Below, piece after piece: positions 16,592 through 25,156 of a stretch of DNA of 64,000 nt. A model generated the notes under the pieces. That model saw only the letters and a program-made list of their open reading frames with translations. It was not told the origin of the DNA and made no database searches. This DNA comes from Porphyrobacter sp. GA68 (GTDB lineage: Bacteria > Pseudomonadota > Alphaproteobacteria > Sphingomonadales > Sphingomonadaceae). The DNA is taken from assembly GCF_022605525.1 (NCBI RefSeq), contig NZ_JAKQYJ010000001.1, positions 1,163,501-1,227,500 on the forward strand, given 5' to 3'. Every line of letters begins with the position of its first letter. The first letter of the stretch is position 1. Made by a program: the position numbers and the translations under genes.

Positions 16592-16741
16592 ATGTCAACC
16601 TATACCGTCCGCAGCAGCCGACCCGACAGCTGGGTACAACCGCGCCCGTATTGCGACGAGTCGATCCGACTGCGCACCTATGGCCGTATCCAGCCCATGG
16701 AACGCCCTGGTTTTCTGGCTCGACTGTTCGGCCGCCGCTGA
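16592..16741 (+). CDS. Conserved small protein (49 residues), function unknown
   Basis: A short gene with a strong GGAGG ribosome site 6 bases before the ATG. The protein is basic and Pro/Arg-rich (SSRPDSWVQPRPYCDES, RLRTYGRIQPMERPGF) and ends LARLFGRR; it has no signal peptide or membrane helix. The sequence looks like a small protein I associate with sphingomonads, but I cannot name a family. It lies between tRNA-Trp and secE, a spot that is usually empty. Good ribosome site and normal-looking composition argue that it is translated. Confidence 0.65.
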   Translation: MSTYTVRSSRPDSWVQPRPYCDESIRLRTYGRIQPMERPGFLARLFGRR

Positions 16742-16930
16742 ACGGAAGCGTTGCCGGGCGCCCGTCACTCTCTGGCCCCGTCGGCTCCCACTCTCTTGCT
16801 TTTCGCAGACGCCCGGCATAGACGGGCGGTGCTCTTCCCACAATGAAGGACGCCATCGCCTTCCCGCAAGTTGTCCGGGGCGGCGGCGGCGCTTATGTGA
16901 GCGACGCACAAGCAGGAAGTGACGAGGATC

Positions 16931-17125
16931 ATGGCAAAGCAATCTCCGGCCGAATTCATCAGTCAGGTCCGCGCCGAAGGGCGCAAGGTGGTCTGGCCAA
17001 CTCGTGAAGAGACGATCCGTACGTCCATCTTCGTGTTCATCCTCACGCTGATCCTGTCGCTGTTCTTCCTCGGCGTAGACTCAGCTTTCGGCGCTGTGGT
17101 GCGCTGGCTTCTTCAACTCATCTGA
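16931..17125 (+). CDS. secE: Preprotein translocase subunit SecE
   Basis: 64-residue single-span form of SecE, the essential clamp of the SecYEG channel in the inner membrane. The amphipathic helix with the conserved EGRKVVWPTREET (residues about 15-28) is followed by one membrane segment (IFVFILTLILSLFFLGVD). Start at the ATG at 16931 after GACGAGG. It is followed closely by nusG, the standard arrangement. The 16742-16930 stretch before it contains no recognisable gene. Confidence 0.96.
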   Translation: MAKQSPAEFISQVRAEGRKVVWPTREETIRTSIFVFILTLILSLFFLGVDSAFGAVVRWLLQLI

Positions 17126-17174
17126 TTTTTCGGTGGAGCACGGCTCCGCCGGCGCCCAACTTTCAGGATTATCC

Positions 17175-17711
17175 ATGGCACGCTGGTACATCATTCACGC
17201 CTACTCAGGATTCGAGAACAAGGTGCGCGACGCAATCCTTTCGGAAGCGGAGCGGCTGGGCCTGTCGGACGGAGTTGAGCAGGTGGAGGTGCCCACCGAA
17301 ACGGTCACGGAAATCAAGCGCGGCAAGAAGGTGCAGACCGAACGCAAGTTCATGCCCGGTTACGTGCTGGCCAAGCTGAACCTCACGGACGATGTGTATC
17401 ACCTGGTGAAGAACACGCCCAAGGTTACCGGCTTCCTCGGGTCGGGCAGCAAGCCCCAGGCGATTTCCGAAAAAGAAGCCGCGCGCTACTTTGGCGGGGT
17501 GGAACAGGCCAAGGCTGCGCCCAAGACGCAGATCAGCGTCGCCTACGAGATTGGCGATCAGGTCAAAGTGCTGGACGGACCTTTCGCCACCTTCACCGGT
17601 GTTGTGGAAGAACTCGATTTCGACAAGGCGCGGGTCAAGGTGTCCGTGTCGATCTTCGGCCGCGCGACGCCACTGGAGCTCGGCTTCGACGAGGTCGAAC
17701 TGGTCAAGTAA
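17175..17711 (+). CDS. nusG: Transcription termination/antitermination factor NusG
   Basis: 178-residue NusG. The NGN domain (about residues 1-110) starts [17 protein letters not shown] and includes [12 protein letters not shown] and TPKVTGFLG. The KOW domain (about 125-178) has [20 protein letters not shown]. It binds RNA polymerase and couples it to Rho or the ribosome. Start at the ATG at 17175, where conservation begins; an upstream in-frame codon at 17133 would add 14 unrelated residues. In an operon with secE. Confidence 0.96.
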   Translation: MARWYIIHAYSGFENKVRDAILSEAERLGLSDGVEQVEVPTETVTEIKRGKKVQTERKFMPGYVLAKLNLTDDVYHLVKNTPKVTGFLGSGSKPQAISEKEAARYFGGVEQAKAAPKTQISVAYEIGDQVKVLDGPFATFTGVVEELDFDKARVKVSVSIFGRATPLELGFDEVELVK

Positions 17712-18004
17712 CTCCACGGGGCCAGCGGCGCGTCAGGTCAAGGCGGAGCGGCTCATCAATCAGGCGATGGTCAGCAGATCATCTCGACGGTACTAAGCTG
17801 TACCACATCGTGATTTTTCTGCAGAGGTGAGCGTGCTGCTTGCGGCGCGGGACCATTGCTTTTCCGCACGGATTGAGTATGTGCGGCGTATCCCAGACAT
17901 CGGGAACCCATGCGGGAGGCTCGCTTCGCTGCAAGCCGCTCGAACCGCTTACCATGAGGCTTTGCCGCAACAGGCAACGCCGACAGTGAGAAAGGAGGCC
18001 CATC
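17712..18004 (+). other. Leader region between nusG and rplK
   Basis: 293 bases without a gene. A short hairpin ggtac-taagct-gtacc at 17789-17804 is followed, 9 bases later, by TTTTT; this is a weak terminator candidate for secE-nusG. A long 5' leader before rplK is where L1 autoregulation acts in other bacteria, but I cannot draw a convincing L1 site here. The AAAGGAGG at 17992-17999 is the rplK ribosome site. Confidence 0.35.
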
Positions 18005-18436
18005 GTGGCCAAGAAGATTACCGGTTACATCAAACTGCAGGTGCCTGCGGGTACCGCCAACCCCTCCCCGCCGATCGGGCCCGCACTGGGTCAGCGCGGC
18101 GTGAACATCATGGAATTCTGCAAGGCGTTCAACGCTGCGACGCAGGATCTGGAAAAGAGCGCGCCGATCCCGACGGTAATCACCGTCTATGCCGACCGCT
18201 CGTTCTCGTTCGTCACCAAGACACCGCCGGCATCCTTCTACCTCAAGAAGGCGGCCAACCTGAAGTCGGGTTCGAAAGAGCCGGGCAAGGTTTCGGCCGG
18301 AACCATCAAGCAATCCGCGGTGCGCGAGATCGCCGAATCGAAGATGGCCGACCTGAACGCCAACGACATCGAGCAGGCGATGAAGATCATCGAAGGTTCC
18401 GCCCGCTCCATGGGCCTTGAAGTGGTGGAGGGCTGA
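18005..18436 (+). CDS. rplK: 50S ribosomal protein L11
   Basis: 143-residue L11, which binds the GTPase-associated region of 23S rRNA. Signature: [20 protein letters not shown] in pieces, [19 protein letters not shown], and the C-terminal RNA-binding half with [17 protein letters not shown]. It uses a GTG start at 18005 behind a very strong AAAGGAGG. rplA follows after 4 bases, the conserved pairing. Confidence 0.97.
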   Translation: MAKKITGYIKLQVPAGTANPSPPIGPALGQRGVNIMEFCKAFNAATQDLEKSAPIPTVITVYADRSFSFVTKTPPASFYLKKAANLKSGSKEPGKVSAGTIKQSAVREIAESKMADLNANDIEQAMKIIEGSARSMGLEVVEG

Positions 18437-18440
18437 ACTG

Positions 18441-19142
18441 ATGACAAAACTGACCAAGCGGCAGAAGGCCATCGCGCAGCAGATTGATCGCGAAAAGCTG
18501 TACACGGTGGACGAAGCACTGGCTGTGCTGCGTGACCTCGGACAGCAGACCAAGTTCGATGAAACCATTGAAGTCGCCATGAACCTTGGCGTTGATCCTC
18601 GCCATGCCGACCAGATGGTTCGCGGCATGGTGTCGCTGCCTTCAGGTACCGGCAAGGATGTCCGCGTTGCGGTTTTTGCGCGCGGCGACAATGCCGACAA
18701 GGCGCTGGCCGCCGGAGCGGACAAGGTCGGGGCCGAAGACCTGATGGAAGACATGCAGGCCGGCAACCTGGACTACGACCGGGTCATTGCGACGCCCGAT
18801 ATGATGGGCGTGGTGGGCCGGCTCGGCAAGGTGCTCGGTCCCAAGGGGCTGATGCCCAATCCCAAGCTGGGAACGGTGACGCCGAACGTCGAACAGGCGG
18901 TCAAGGACGCCAAGAGTGGCCAAGTGGAATTCCGGGTGGAAAAGCAGGGCATTATCCACTCTGGCATCGGCAAGATGAGCTTTGACGACGCAGCCATCAA
19001 GGCCAATTTCCAGGCACTGACCAATGCGATCGTGAAGGCGAAGCCTGCCGGCGCCAAGGGCAAGTACGTCCGCAAGGTTACGATGACATCCAGCATGGGT
19101 CCCGGCCTCAAGGTCGACCTGGCGGAGGTCGAGGGCGCCTGA
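18441..19142 (+). CDS. rplA: 50S ribosomal protein L1
   Basis: 233-residue L1 of the ribosomal stalk, which binds 23S rRNA and, in many bacteria, represses its own operon. Seen: [40 protein letters not shown] and [17 protein letters not shown]. Start ATG at 18441. A strong terminator lies 29 bases after the stop, closing the rplKA unit; rplJL is not present downstream in this window. Confidence 0.97.
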   Translation: MTKLTKRQKAIAQQIDREKLYTVDEALAVLRDLGQQTKFDETIEVAMNLGVDPRHADQMVRGMVSLPSGTGKDVRVAVFARGDNADKALAAGADKVGAEDLMEDMQAGNLDYDRVIATPDMMGVVGRLGKVLGPKGLMPNPKLGTVTPNVEQAVKDAKSGQVEFRVEKQGIIHSGIGKMSFDDAAIKANFQALTNAIVKAKPAGAKGKYVRKVTMTSSMGPGLKVDLAEVEGA

Positions 19143-19171
19143 ACCGTCCGACATTCCTTTAACCATTATCG

Positions 19172-19200
19172 AGGGCGGGCCAGCACGGCTCGCCCTTTTT
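19172..19200 (+). terminator. Rho-independent terminator after rplA
   Basis: Ten-pair hairpin with arms agggcgggcc and ggctcgccct (one G-T pair) around the loop AGCAC, followed by a run of Ts. It is the best terminator in the window. Confidence 0.9.
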
Positions 19201-19316
19201 CTTTGGTGAAGGCTGGCCTGCACGGGGGTGTGAACAGAGCCGGTACCGCAGGCAGGCGGAAAGATTGTGCGGTCCAAGCGTATCTCTCGGAGAAACGATG
19301 GGAAGGCAGGTTTATC

Positions 19317-19493
19317 ATGGGTTGGATGTGGATTTTGGTGACGGGCATCGGTGCAATCGCGCTGTTCATTGCCATTTACTACGCACGCGGTCGTAACAAG
19401 CAGGACAGCCCTCGCAGCATCGCCCAGGCGGAGCAGGGCGCGCGGCAGGTGCGCGACGAAATCAACCTGGACGAGCAGCGGCGGGGTGAATAG
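19317..19493 (+). CDS. Small membrane protein, function unknown
   Basis: 58-residue protein with one N-terminal membrane helix (WILVTGIGAIALFIAIYYARG) and a charged cytoplasmic tail (QAEQGARQVRDEINLDEQ). The ATG at 19317 has GGAAGGCAGG upstream; an open frame continues further 5' but with no better start. The layout resembles small single-span proteins common in sphingomonads. No family could be named. Confidence 0.65.
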   Translation: MGWMWILVTGIGAIALFIAIYYARGRNKQDSPRSIAQAEQGARQVRDEINLDEQRRGE

Positions 19494-19503
19494 GCCCGGC
19501 TAA

Positions 19504-20268
19504 TCAGATGCCGCCGGGCGTAAAGTCCCAGCCCGCGCCCGACAGCGCGTCGCACATCGCATCGACACAGGCGCGCAGTTCATCCGCGTCGGTTGAACGC
19601 ACCACGAAATTGGAACCAACCCGGCCTTCGCGGAAGAATGGATAGCTGCCGATCTGGCAGCGATCATGCGCACCTTCGATCGTCCGCAACAAGTCCGCGA
19701 CCTCGCTTTCCGGGATAAATCCGCCGACCGTTTCGGTGAGCAGCGGTAATCCGCCTTCCAGTGTGCCGGTCAGCGCGTCCAGCATACCGGCGGTGATGTG
19801 CGGCACTCCCGCCATGAGAAAGCAGTTGCCGATTTTCAGCCCCGGCGCGCCGGACATTCGGTTGCGGATCAACTCCGCCCCTTGTGGCGCACGCGCCATT
19901 CTGAGCCGACCGTCGGTCAACCCACCCTTGTCGGCATAATAGCGTTCAAGGATGGCCCGCGCCTCAGGGTGAATGATGACCGGCAGTTCCAGCGCCTTGG
20001 CGACAGCATCGACCGTGATGTCATCATGTGTGGGGCCGATGCCGCCAGTCGTAAACAAATAGTCATTGGCGTTACGCAAGGCGTTCACCGCTTCCACGAT
20101 GCGGTCTTCCACGTCCGCGACGACGCGGACTTCGGCGAGGCGAATACCTTGCACCTGCAGCCAGCGGGCGATCTGCGCGATGTTCTTGTCCTGCGTCCGG
20201 CCGGACAGGATTTCATCGCCGATGATGCAAAGGCCGGCGGTGAAGATGCGGTCAGGATTGCTGCTCAT
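19504..20268 (-). CDS. CinA N-terminal domain (MoCF-biosynthesis fold) protein
   Basis: 254-residue protein with the molybdopterin-binding-like domain of CinA (competence/damage-inducible protein A). Motifs: AGLCIIGDEILSGRTQDKN, FTTGGIGPTHDDITVDAVAK in pieces, MAGVPHITAGMLD. It lacks the C-terminal nicotinamide-nucleotide amidohydrolase domain of full CinA, so it is the stand-alone form common in alphaproteobacteria. Start taken at the ATG at 20268, where conservation begins. It follows the monooxygenase gene by 52 bases on the same strand. Confidence 0.88.
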   Translation of the reverse strand: MSSNPDRIFTAGLCIIGDEILSGRTQDKNIAQIARWLQVQGIRLAEVRVVADVEDRIVEAVNALRNANDYLFTTGGIGPTHDDITVDAVAKALELPVIIHPEARAILERYYADKGGLTDGRLRMARAPQGAELIRNRMSGAPGLKIGNCFLMAGVPHITAGMLDALTGTLEGGLPLLTETVGGFIPESEVADLLRTIEGAHDRCQIGSYPFFREGRVGSNFVVRSTDADELRACVDAMCDALSGAGWDFTPGGI

Positions 20269-20320
20269 TGGGCTGTGCCTAACGCAAAGCGGGGGGAGGC
20301 GCCAGCGGCGCGCAGCAAGG

Positions 20321-21820
20321 CTATGCCGCGCCTTCCAGCACCGTGTCGTTGCGCTGGCCTGCCGGGCCTGCTTTGCGCAAGACCAGAATACCATCGTCCA
20401 CCGGGTCGCGTTCCATGCGGCGGCGGTCGAGCTGGTAATCCTGGCTCAGCCGCCAAGGCCACTGCGTCGCGCTTTTGGGCATGAGGTGAAGCGCGCGTTG
20501 GATGTAGCCTGAAGAGAAATCGAACACATCCTCTTCTGTCAGCCCGTGTTCACCCGGCAGCGCCGCCACAGCGATGTCCGCGCCGCGTTCCTCCATCAGG
20601 TTCAGCACCCGGCAGACGTAATCGGCATTGAGGTCCGCGCGCAGCGTCCAGCTCGCGTTGAGGTAGCCGAACACCGCCGCCAGGTTCGGCAGGTTGGAAA
20701 ACATGCAACCCTTGTAATAGAAGCGCTGGCTGAAATCGACGGCTTGCCCATCCAGCAGTACGGCGATCTTGCCCGCCACGGCGAGTTTGAGGCCGGTCGC
20801 TGTTACGATTACGTCCGCCGGCAGGAACGCGCCTGACGAAAGACGGATGCCTTTCTCCTCAACCGCGGCAATCGTGTCCGTGACGATCTGCGCCCGGTCG
20901 TCGCGGATGGCGTGAAACAGGTCATCGTCGGGAACCAGGCACACCCGCTGCTCCCATGGATTGTAGGGCGGGGTGAAAGCGGCAGGTTCGTACTTCCCGC
21001 CCAGCACTTTCCTGATCCGCTTGTGCATCATCGCGCCGACTTTGGCGGGCTTGGCCCTGGCCCGCTTGTAACCCAGATCCTGCATCTTGACGTTCTTCCA
21101 CCGGGTCAGTCGATAGGCCAGCTCCTCGGGCAGGATGCTGCGCAGCAGGTTGGCGATCCCGTCTCTGGCCGGGCGGCCGAACATCCAGGTGGGGGTGCGT
21201 TGCAGCATCGTGACCTTTGCCGCCTTGCCTGCCATGGCGGGTACAATCGTCACGGCGGTTGCACCGGAACCGATCACGACCACCTGCTTGCCCGCATAGT
21301 CGAGGTCGGCGGGCCAGAACTGCGGATGGACTACCGTGCCGCCAAAGCTGCTGAAGTCGAAACCCGCCTGATAGGGTTCGTCATAGTCATAATATCCTGC
21401 GCCCAGGTACAGCCAGCGCGCCGTCAAGTGTTCGCGCGTACCGCCGCTTCGCTCCACCTCAACGGTCCAGTAGGCCGCGGTGCTGTCGAAATTGGCACTG
21501 ATCACTTTCGTTTGGAACTGGATCTTCGGGCGAATACCTCGCTCGTCCGCGATGGTGCGCAGGTAATCCAGGATCGCGGGGCCATCCGCGATGCTCTTTT
21601 CATGCTTCCACGGCTCGAACACGAACCCCAGCGTGTGCATGTCGCTATCGGAACGTACGCCGGGATAACGGAACAGGTCCCAGGTGCCGCCGATGTCCTG
21701 CCGCTGCTCGACGATGGCGTAGCTTCGGCCGGGACACTTCTGTGTCAGGTGCGCTGCCATGCCGATACCCGACAGTCCCGCGCCAACGATCAGTACATCC
21801 ACTCTATCGCTTGTGCTCAT
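20321..21820 (-). CDS. Flavin-containing Baeyer-Villiger-type monooxygenase
   Basis: 499-residue NADPH/FAD enzyme. An FAD-binding GxGxxG lies at about 13-18 (VGAGLSGIGMAAHL). The Baeyer-Villiger fingerprint FxGxxxHxxxWP is exact at residues 159-170 (FGGTVVHPQFWP). An NADPH-binding GxGxxA follows (VVIGSGATAVTIVPAMA). It probably oxidises ketones to esters or lactones, or heteroatoms; the substrate is unknown. The ATG at 21820 is preceded by GAGGCGAG. It stands alone apart from the cinA-like gene downstream, with no alcohol dehydrogenase or esterase partner adjacent. Confidence 0.9.
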   Translation of the reverse strand: MSTSDRVDVLIVGAGLSGIGMAAHLTQKCPGRSYAIVEQRQDIGGTWDLFRYPGVRSDSDMHTLGFVFEPWKHEKSIADGPAILDYLRTIADERGIRPKIQFQTKVISANFDSTAAYWTVEVERSGGTREHLTARWLYLGAGYYDYDEPYQAGFDFSSFGGTVVHPQFWPADLDYAGKQVVVIGSGATAVTIVPAMAGKAAKVTMLQRTPTWMFGRPARDGIANLLRSILPEELAYRLTRWKNVKMQDLGYKRARAKPAKVGAMMHKRIRKVLGGKYEPAAFTPPYNPWEQRVCLVPDDDLFHAIRDDRAQIVTDTIAAVEEKGIRLSSGAFLPADVIVTATGLKLAVAGKIAVLLDGQAVDFSQRFYYKGCMFSNLPNLAAVFGYLNASWTLRADLNADYVCRVLNLMEERGADIAVAALPGEHGLTEEDVFDFSSGYIQRALHLMPKSATQWPWRLSQDYQLDRRRMERDPVDDGILVLRKAGPAGQRNDTVLEGAA

Positions 21821-21994
21821 TCTCGCCTCTCATGGACTCGGCGGGGGGTCATTCCGCGCCGCGCACCGTAACCTATCCTCTCCCACTGGGAAGCCATCAC
21901 GGGATCTTCATTTCCATCGAGCATTTGCTGCGCAGATAACGTGAGCAGGGCAATAAATTACTAACGACACGACGAGCTGATACAAATGTTTCGT

Positions 21995-22023
21995 TTGACT
22001 TATCTTTGTAGAACATTTATTTC
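21995..22023 (+). promoter_or_regulatory. Sigma-70-like promoter
   Basis: TTGACT at 21995-22000, a 17-base spacer, then TATTTC at 22018-22023, in a markedly AT-rich patch. It would start transcription some 20 bases before the small gene at 22052. Confidence 0.5.
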
Positions 22024-22051
22024 AACCACTCGTATTCGGGAAGGGGCGGCG

Positions 22052-22306
22052 ATGGAACGGCTTGCGGTGGGCTTGCCTGCGTCGGGAGAAGCGGGTGACA
22101 AACTGATCGAGTTCGAAGCGGGCGATGCGCACGCCGTGCTCAGCTGGCTCCAGCATGACGTCAAGGCACGCACCGCTCCGCTCTTCTGCGGAGGCGTTCG
22201 AAAAGGCCAATTGCGCAGGCTCGGTCGCCGCGACCAGAGCTACTGGATGATAGTGCCTCATGAGCGCCAGGAAGATTGCAGTGCTGCGGCTTCCACGTCG
22301 GACTAG
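22052..22306 (+). CDS. Hypothetical small protein (84 residues)
   Basis: Possible gene with a GGGGCGGC ribosome site and a good promoter just upstream. The product is soluble: VGLPASGEAGDKLIEFEAGD, then SWLQHDVKARTAPLFCGGVR, and a basic GQLRRLGRRDQSYWMIV. I recognise no family. It converges on the Crp/Fnr gene, overlapping its 3' end by four bases. The alternative is a chance open frame, but promoter plus ribosome site favour a real gene. Confidence 0.45.
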   Translation: MERLAVGLPASGEAGDKLIEFEAGDAHAVLSWLQHDVKARTAPLFCGGVRKGQLRRLGRRDQSYWMIVPHERQEDCSAAASTSD

Positions 22307-23115
22307 CTGGAAAGTTCATCGACGATACCCAGTTCGGCATCACCGTACAGATAGCTTGGGCTGAATGTTCCAAACTTCTCCAGCTGCGCGCGGTTTTCCA
22401 CATAAAGGGTGCCGCGCCTGAAATCGGCGATCCCCTCACGGCGCAGCTGACCCAGCGCGCGGTTCATGTGAATGGATGTCACCCCGCACATTTCGGCCAG
22501 CTGCACCTGCGTGAGCGGCGTGCGGACCAGATTGGGCATGCCGATCCCGACCATGTCCAGCCGATACCATAATTCGGCGAAGATGTGGGCAACCCGCTGC
22601 GCCGCCTGCAACTGTTCGAGACGGCAGATCCATTCACGGTGGATCGCCGCATCAAGCAGGGTGGAGAACCACAAAATGCGGGCAAGGTGCGGCTGCTCTG
22701 CCATAACCTTCTTCAGATCGTCATGCAGGACATAGCCGACCAACGCCTCTCCGACGCTGACGATGTCGTGATCGAGCCGCTTCAGGGCAAAGGCGTGCAG
22801 GTCGACGAAGTCGCCCGGAACCTGGACGCTGACGATCGAGCGGCGGCCATCCAGGGTAATGGTGCGCAGCATGTAACCCTTGATCAGGATCGTGCTTCGG
22901 TCCAGCACCTCTCCCCGGCGGGCAAAGTGGGTCCCGTCGGCAAGCACCTCGGTGGTCGTGACAAGATCTTCGACGATCTGCTGCTCTTCCGGTGTCATGG
23001 CATGACGCAGCCGTCCCATCAGGAAGCGCCCGGTAAGCGGAAACTGTTCCAAGCTGGCGGCCCCCCAAAATGCCTGTTGCCGCGCGAGTATGTATGCACC
23101 GTAGGCCCTTGGCAA
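22303..23115 (-). CDS. Crp/Fnr family transcriptional regulator
   Basis: About 270 residues if the far TTG at 23115 is used. The cyclic-nucleotide-binding-like beta-roll occupies the middle (LIKGYMLRTITLDGRRSIVS, QVPGDFVDLHAFALKRLDHD). The C-terminal helix-turn-helix is clear: PLTQVQLAEMCGVTSIHMNR ALGQLRREG. No cysteine cluster for an Fnr iron-sulfur centre is seen, so it is not a classical Fnr. The start is uncertain: TTG at 23115, TTG at 23052 (behind GGGGGG) or ATG at 23019; the family usually begins near the LEQF residues, favouring 23052. The target genes and signal are unknown. Confidence 0.85.
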   Translation of the reverse strand: MPRAYGAYILARQQAFWGAASLEQFPLTGRFLMGRLRHAMTPEEQQIVEDLVTTTEVLADGTHFARRGEVLDRSTILIKGYMLRTITLDGRRSIVSVQVPGDFVDLHAFALKRLDHDIVSVGEALVGYVLHDDLKKVMAEQPHLARILWFSTLLDAAIHREWICRLEQLQAAQRVAHIFAELWYRLDMVGIGMPNLVRTPLTQVQLAEMCGVTSIHMNRALGQLRREGIADFRRGTLYVENRAQLEKFGTFSPSYLYGDAELGIVDELSS

Positions 23116-23188
23116 CTCGCTAGGTCATGACCCAACGCCGCGAAGGAAGGGGATGAACTGCCTATCCCGACTTCACCCAAGCGATTTA

Positions 23189-23214
23189 CACATATAATAA
23201 TATCTTTATATGTG
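23189..23214 (+). promoter_or_regulatory. AT-rich palindromic operator before the ArsR-methyltransferase gene
   Basis: Perfect 9-base arms cacatataa and ttatatgtg with the spacer taatatct, ending 8 bases before the start codon. It is strikingly AT-rich for this genome. Position and form fit an autoregulatory ArsR-family operator controlling the metF-metH operon. Confidence 0.7.
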
Positions 23215-23222
23215 CTCGGGCA

Positions 23223-24227
23223 ATGCAGACTGAGACGATCTTCCGCGCTTTGGCCGATGCGACCCGGTTGCGCATCCTGCGGCTGCTTGGCTCCATGGAA
23301 CTGGCTGTCGGCGAACTGGCTCAGGTGCTGCGGCAAAGCCAGCCACGCGTCTCACGCCACGTCGCGATCCTGTGCGACGCGCGCTTGGCGGAACGGCGGC
23401 GCGAGGGAAGCTGGGTTTTCCTGCGCACGGTGGATGGACGGCCGAACCCGCTCGCCGGGGCGGTCGCCCGCACTCTCGCCATCGCGGAGGCGGAAGATGA
23501 ACAATTTGCCGCCCTTTGCCGCGCCGACCGGGAACAGTTGGACGCAATCCGCCGCGCGCGCGAAGACCATGCGGCGGCCTATTTCGCACAGCACGCTGAT
23601 GCCTGGGACCACCTGCGCCAGCTCCACAGCCCCGACCCGATCGTCGAGGCTGCGCTTGCCGCCCTTCTGCAGGACGAGCCACTGGGTGACTTTCTCGATT
23701 TAGGCACCGGGTCGGGACGGATGGCTGAACTGTTCGCGGCGCAGGCGCAGCGGGTTGTCGCGCTGGACAACAGCCCGGAGATGCTGCGGGTGGCCCGGGC
23801 CAAGCTGCAGCACCTGCCGGCCCAGCGGGTCGAACTGGTGCAAGGCGATTTTCACAGTCTGCCCTTTGCATCGCACCGCTTTTCGACAGCCATGCTGCAT
23901 CAGGTGCTGCACTTCGCGATCGACCCGGCGCGCGCGGTGGCCGAAGCCGGCCGCGTGCTGGCGCCGGGCGGGCGGATCGTCATCGTCGATTTCGCGGCGC
24001 ACCAGCGCGAGGATCTGCGGGAGCGTCATGCTCACGTCAGGCTCGGCTTTAGCGATGAAGTCATCGGACAGCTGCTGCGCGCCGCCGGACTGGAACCGGA
24101 GCCTTTCGTAACGCTCGAGGGCGGGGAACTGGTCGTGAAGATCTGGCCAGGCCGCAAACCGCTCACAGCGGTGCGGCCAGCCGACCTGTCCGCAGCCATG
24201 CCGCTTGAAAAAAGAGCGCGGGCATGA
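23223..24227 (+). CDS. ArsR-family regulator fused to a SAM-dependent methyltransferase domain (SahR-like)
   Basis: 334 residues. An N-terminal winged helix of the ArsR type (about 1-85) has the recognition region GELAQVLRQSQPRVSRHVAI. A class I methyltransferase domain (about 125-300) has the SAM motif DLGTGSGRMAEL (159-170) and GRVLAPGGRIVIVDF. No metal-binding cysteine pair typical of ArsR sensors is seen. Such fusions next to metF/metH fit the SahR type, which senses S-adenosylhomocysteine and controls the methionine cycle; this is inference from context and family knowledge. It overlaps metF by four bases and is first in the operon. Confidence 0.85.
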   Translation: MQTETIFRALADATRLRILRLLGSMELAVGELAQVLRQSQPRVSRHVAILCDARLAERRREGSWVFLRTVDGRPNPLAGAVARTLAIAEAEDEQFAALCRADREQLDAIRRAREDHAAAYFAQHADAWDHLRQLHSPDPIVEAALAALLQDEPLGDFLDLGTGSGRMAELFAAQAQRVVALDNSPEMLRVARAKLQHLPAQRVELVQGDFHSLPFASHRFSTAMLHQVLHFAIDPARAVAEAGRVLAPGGRIVIVDFAAHQREDLRERHAHVRLGFSDEVIGQLLRAAGLEPEPFVTLEGGELVVKIWPGRKPLTAVRPADLSAAMPLEKRARA

Positions 24228-25156
24228 TGACCACCCTTGATCAGATGCGGGAGGCGCGCACTGCGCTGGACACTCCGCTGTTCGCCGCGCTGCCCGGCGA
24301 CATCTCTGCAAGTTTCGAGTTCTTTCCGCCAAAATCGGAAAAGATGGACGCGCAGCTATGGGACGCTGTGCAGCAGCTCAAGCCGTTACGGCCTGACTTC
24401 GTTTCGGTGACCTATGGCGCCGGCGGGTCCACGCGGGAACGGACCCATGCCACCGTGTCGCGCATCATCCGGGAAGCCCGCATCCCGGCCGCAGCGCACC
24501 TGACCTGCGTGGATGCCAGCAAGGACGACATCCGCGCGGTGGCGGAGCAGTACTGGGCCGATGGTGTCCGTCACATTGTGGCGCTGCGCGGCGACGCCGG
24601 AGAGCCGGGCGCGCCATTCGTGCCGCATCCCAACGGCTATCGCAATGCCGAGGAGCTTGTGCGGGGTTTAAAAGACATTGCCGACTTCGACATTTCTGTT
24701 GCCGCCTATCCGGAAAAGCATCCTGACGCCGATTGCCCGCAGGCGGACATCGACAATCTCAAGCGCAAGCTGGACGCCGGAGCGACACGGGCCATTACCC
24801 AGTTCTTCTTTTCCGCCGACACTTTTTTCCGGTTTCGCGACGCGCTCGAACGGAGCGGAGTGGACGCGCCGGTCATTCCAGGCATTCTGCCGGTCACGAA
24901 CGTGGCGCAGGCGCGAAAGTTTGCCGGATCTTGCGGAGCGCAAATCCCCGCTTGGATGGACGGCCTGTTCGAAGGCTTGGATGAACGCCCGGCTGCGCGG
25001 CAGCTGGTCGCCGCCACCGTGGCAGCAGAACTTTGCCGCCGGTTGTACGCGGGCGGCGTTCGGCAATTCCACTTCTACACGCTGAACCGCGCCGAACTCG
25101 CCTACGCGATTTGCCACATGCTGGGGATGCGACCCAAGGAGCGATCGGGTGAGTAA
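24224..25156 (+). CDS. metF: 5,10-methylenetetrahydrofolate reductase
   Basis: 310-residue flavoenzyme that makes 5-methyl-THF, the methyl donor for MetH. Seen: ISASFEFFPPKSEKMDAQLW in pieces, FVSVTYGAGGSTRERT, HIVALRGDAG, AAYPEKHPDA, and ITQFFFSADTFFRFRD. The TIM-barrel layout and length match MetF. It starts at the ATG at 24224 overlapping the regulator stop and ends 8 bases into the following GTG-started metH piece, so the operon is tightly coupled. Confidence 0.96.
   Translation: MMTTLDQMREARTALDTPLFAALPGDISASFEFFPPKSEKMDAQLWDAVQQLKPLRPDFVSVTYGAGGSTRERTHATVSRIIREARIPAAAHLTCVDASKDDIRAVAEQYWADGVRHIVALRGDAGEPGAPFVPHPNGYRNAEELVRGLKDIADFDISVAAYPEKHPDADCPQADIDNLKRKLDAGATRAITQFFFSADTFFRFRDALERSGVDAPVIPGILPVTNVAQARKFAGSCGAQIPAWMDGLFEGLDERPAARQLVAATVAAELCRRLYAGGVRQFHFYTLNRAELAYAICHMLGMRPKERSGE

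Noticed and set aside
17789-17818. Clear terminator between nusG and rplK
   Set aside because: The stem has only five pairs and the T-run is 9 bases away; listed only as weak within the leader entry.
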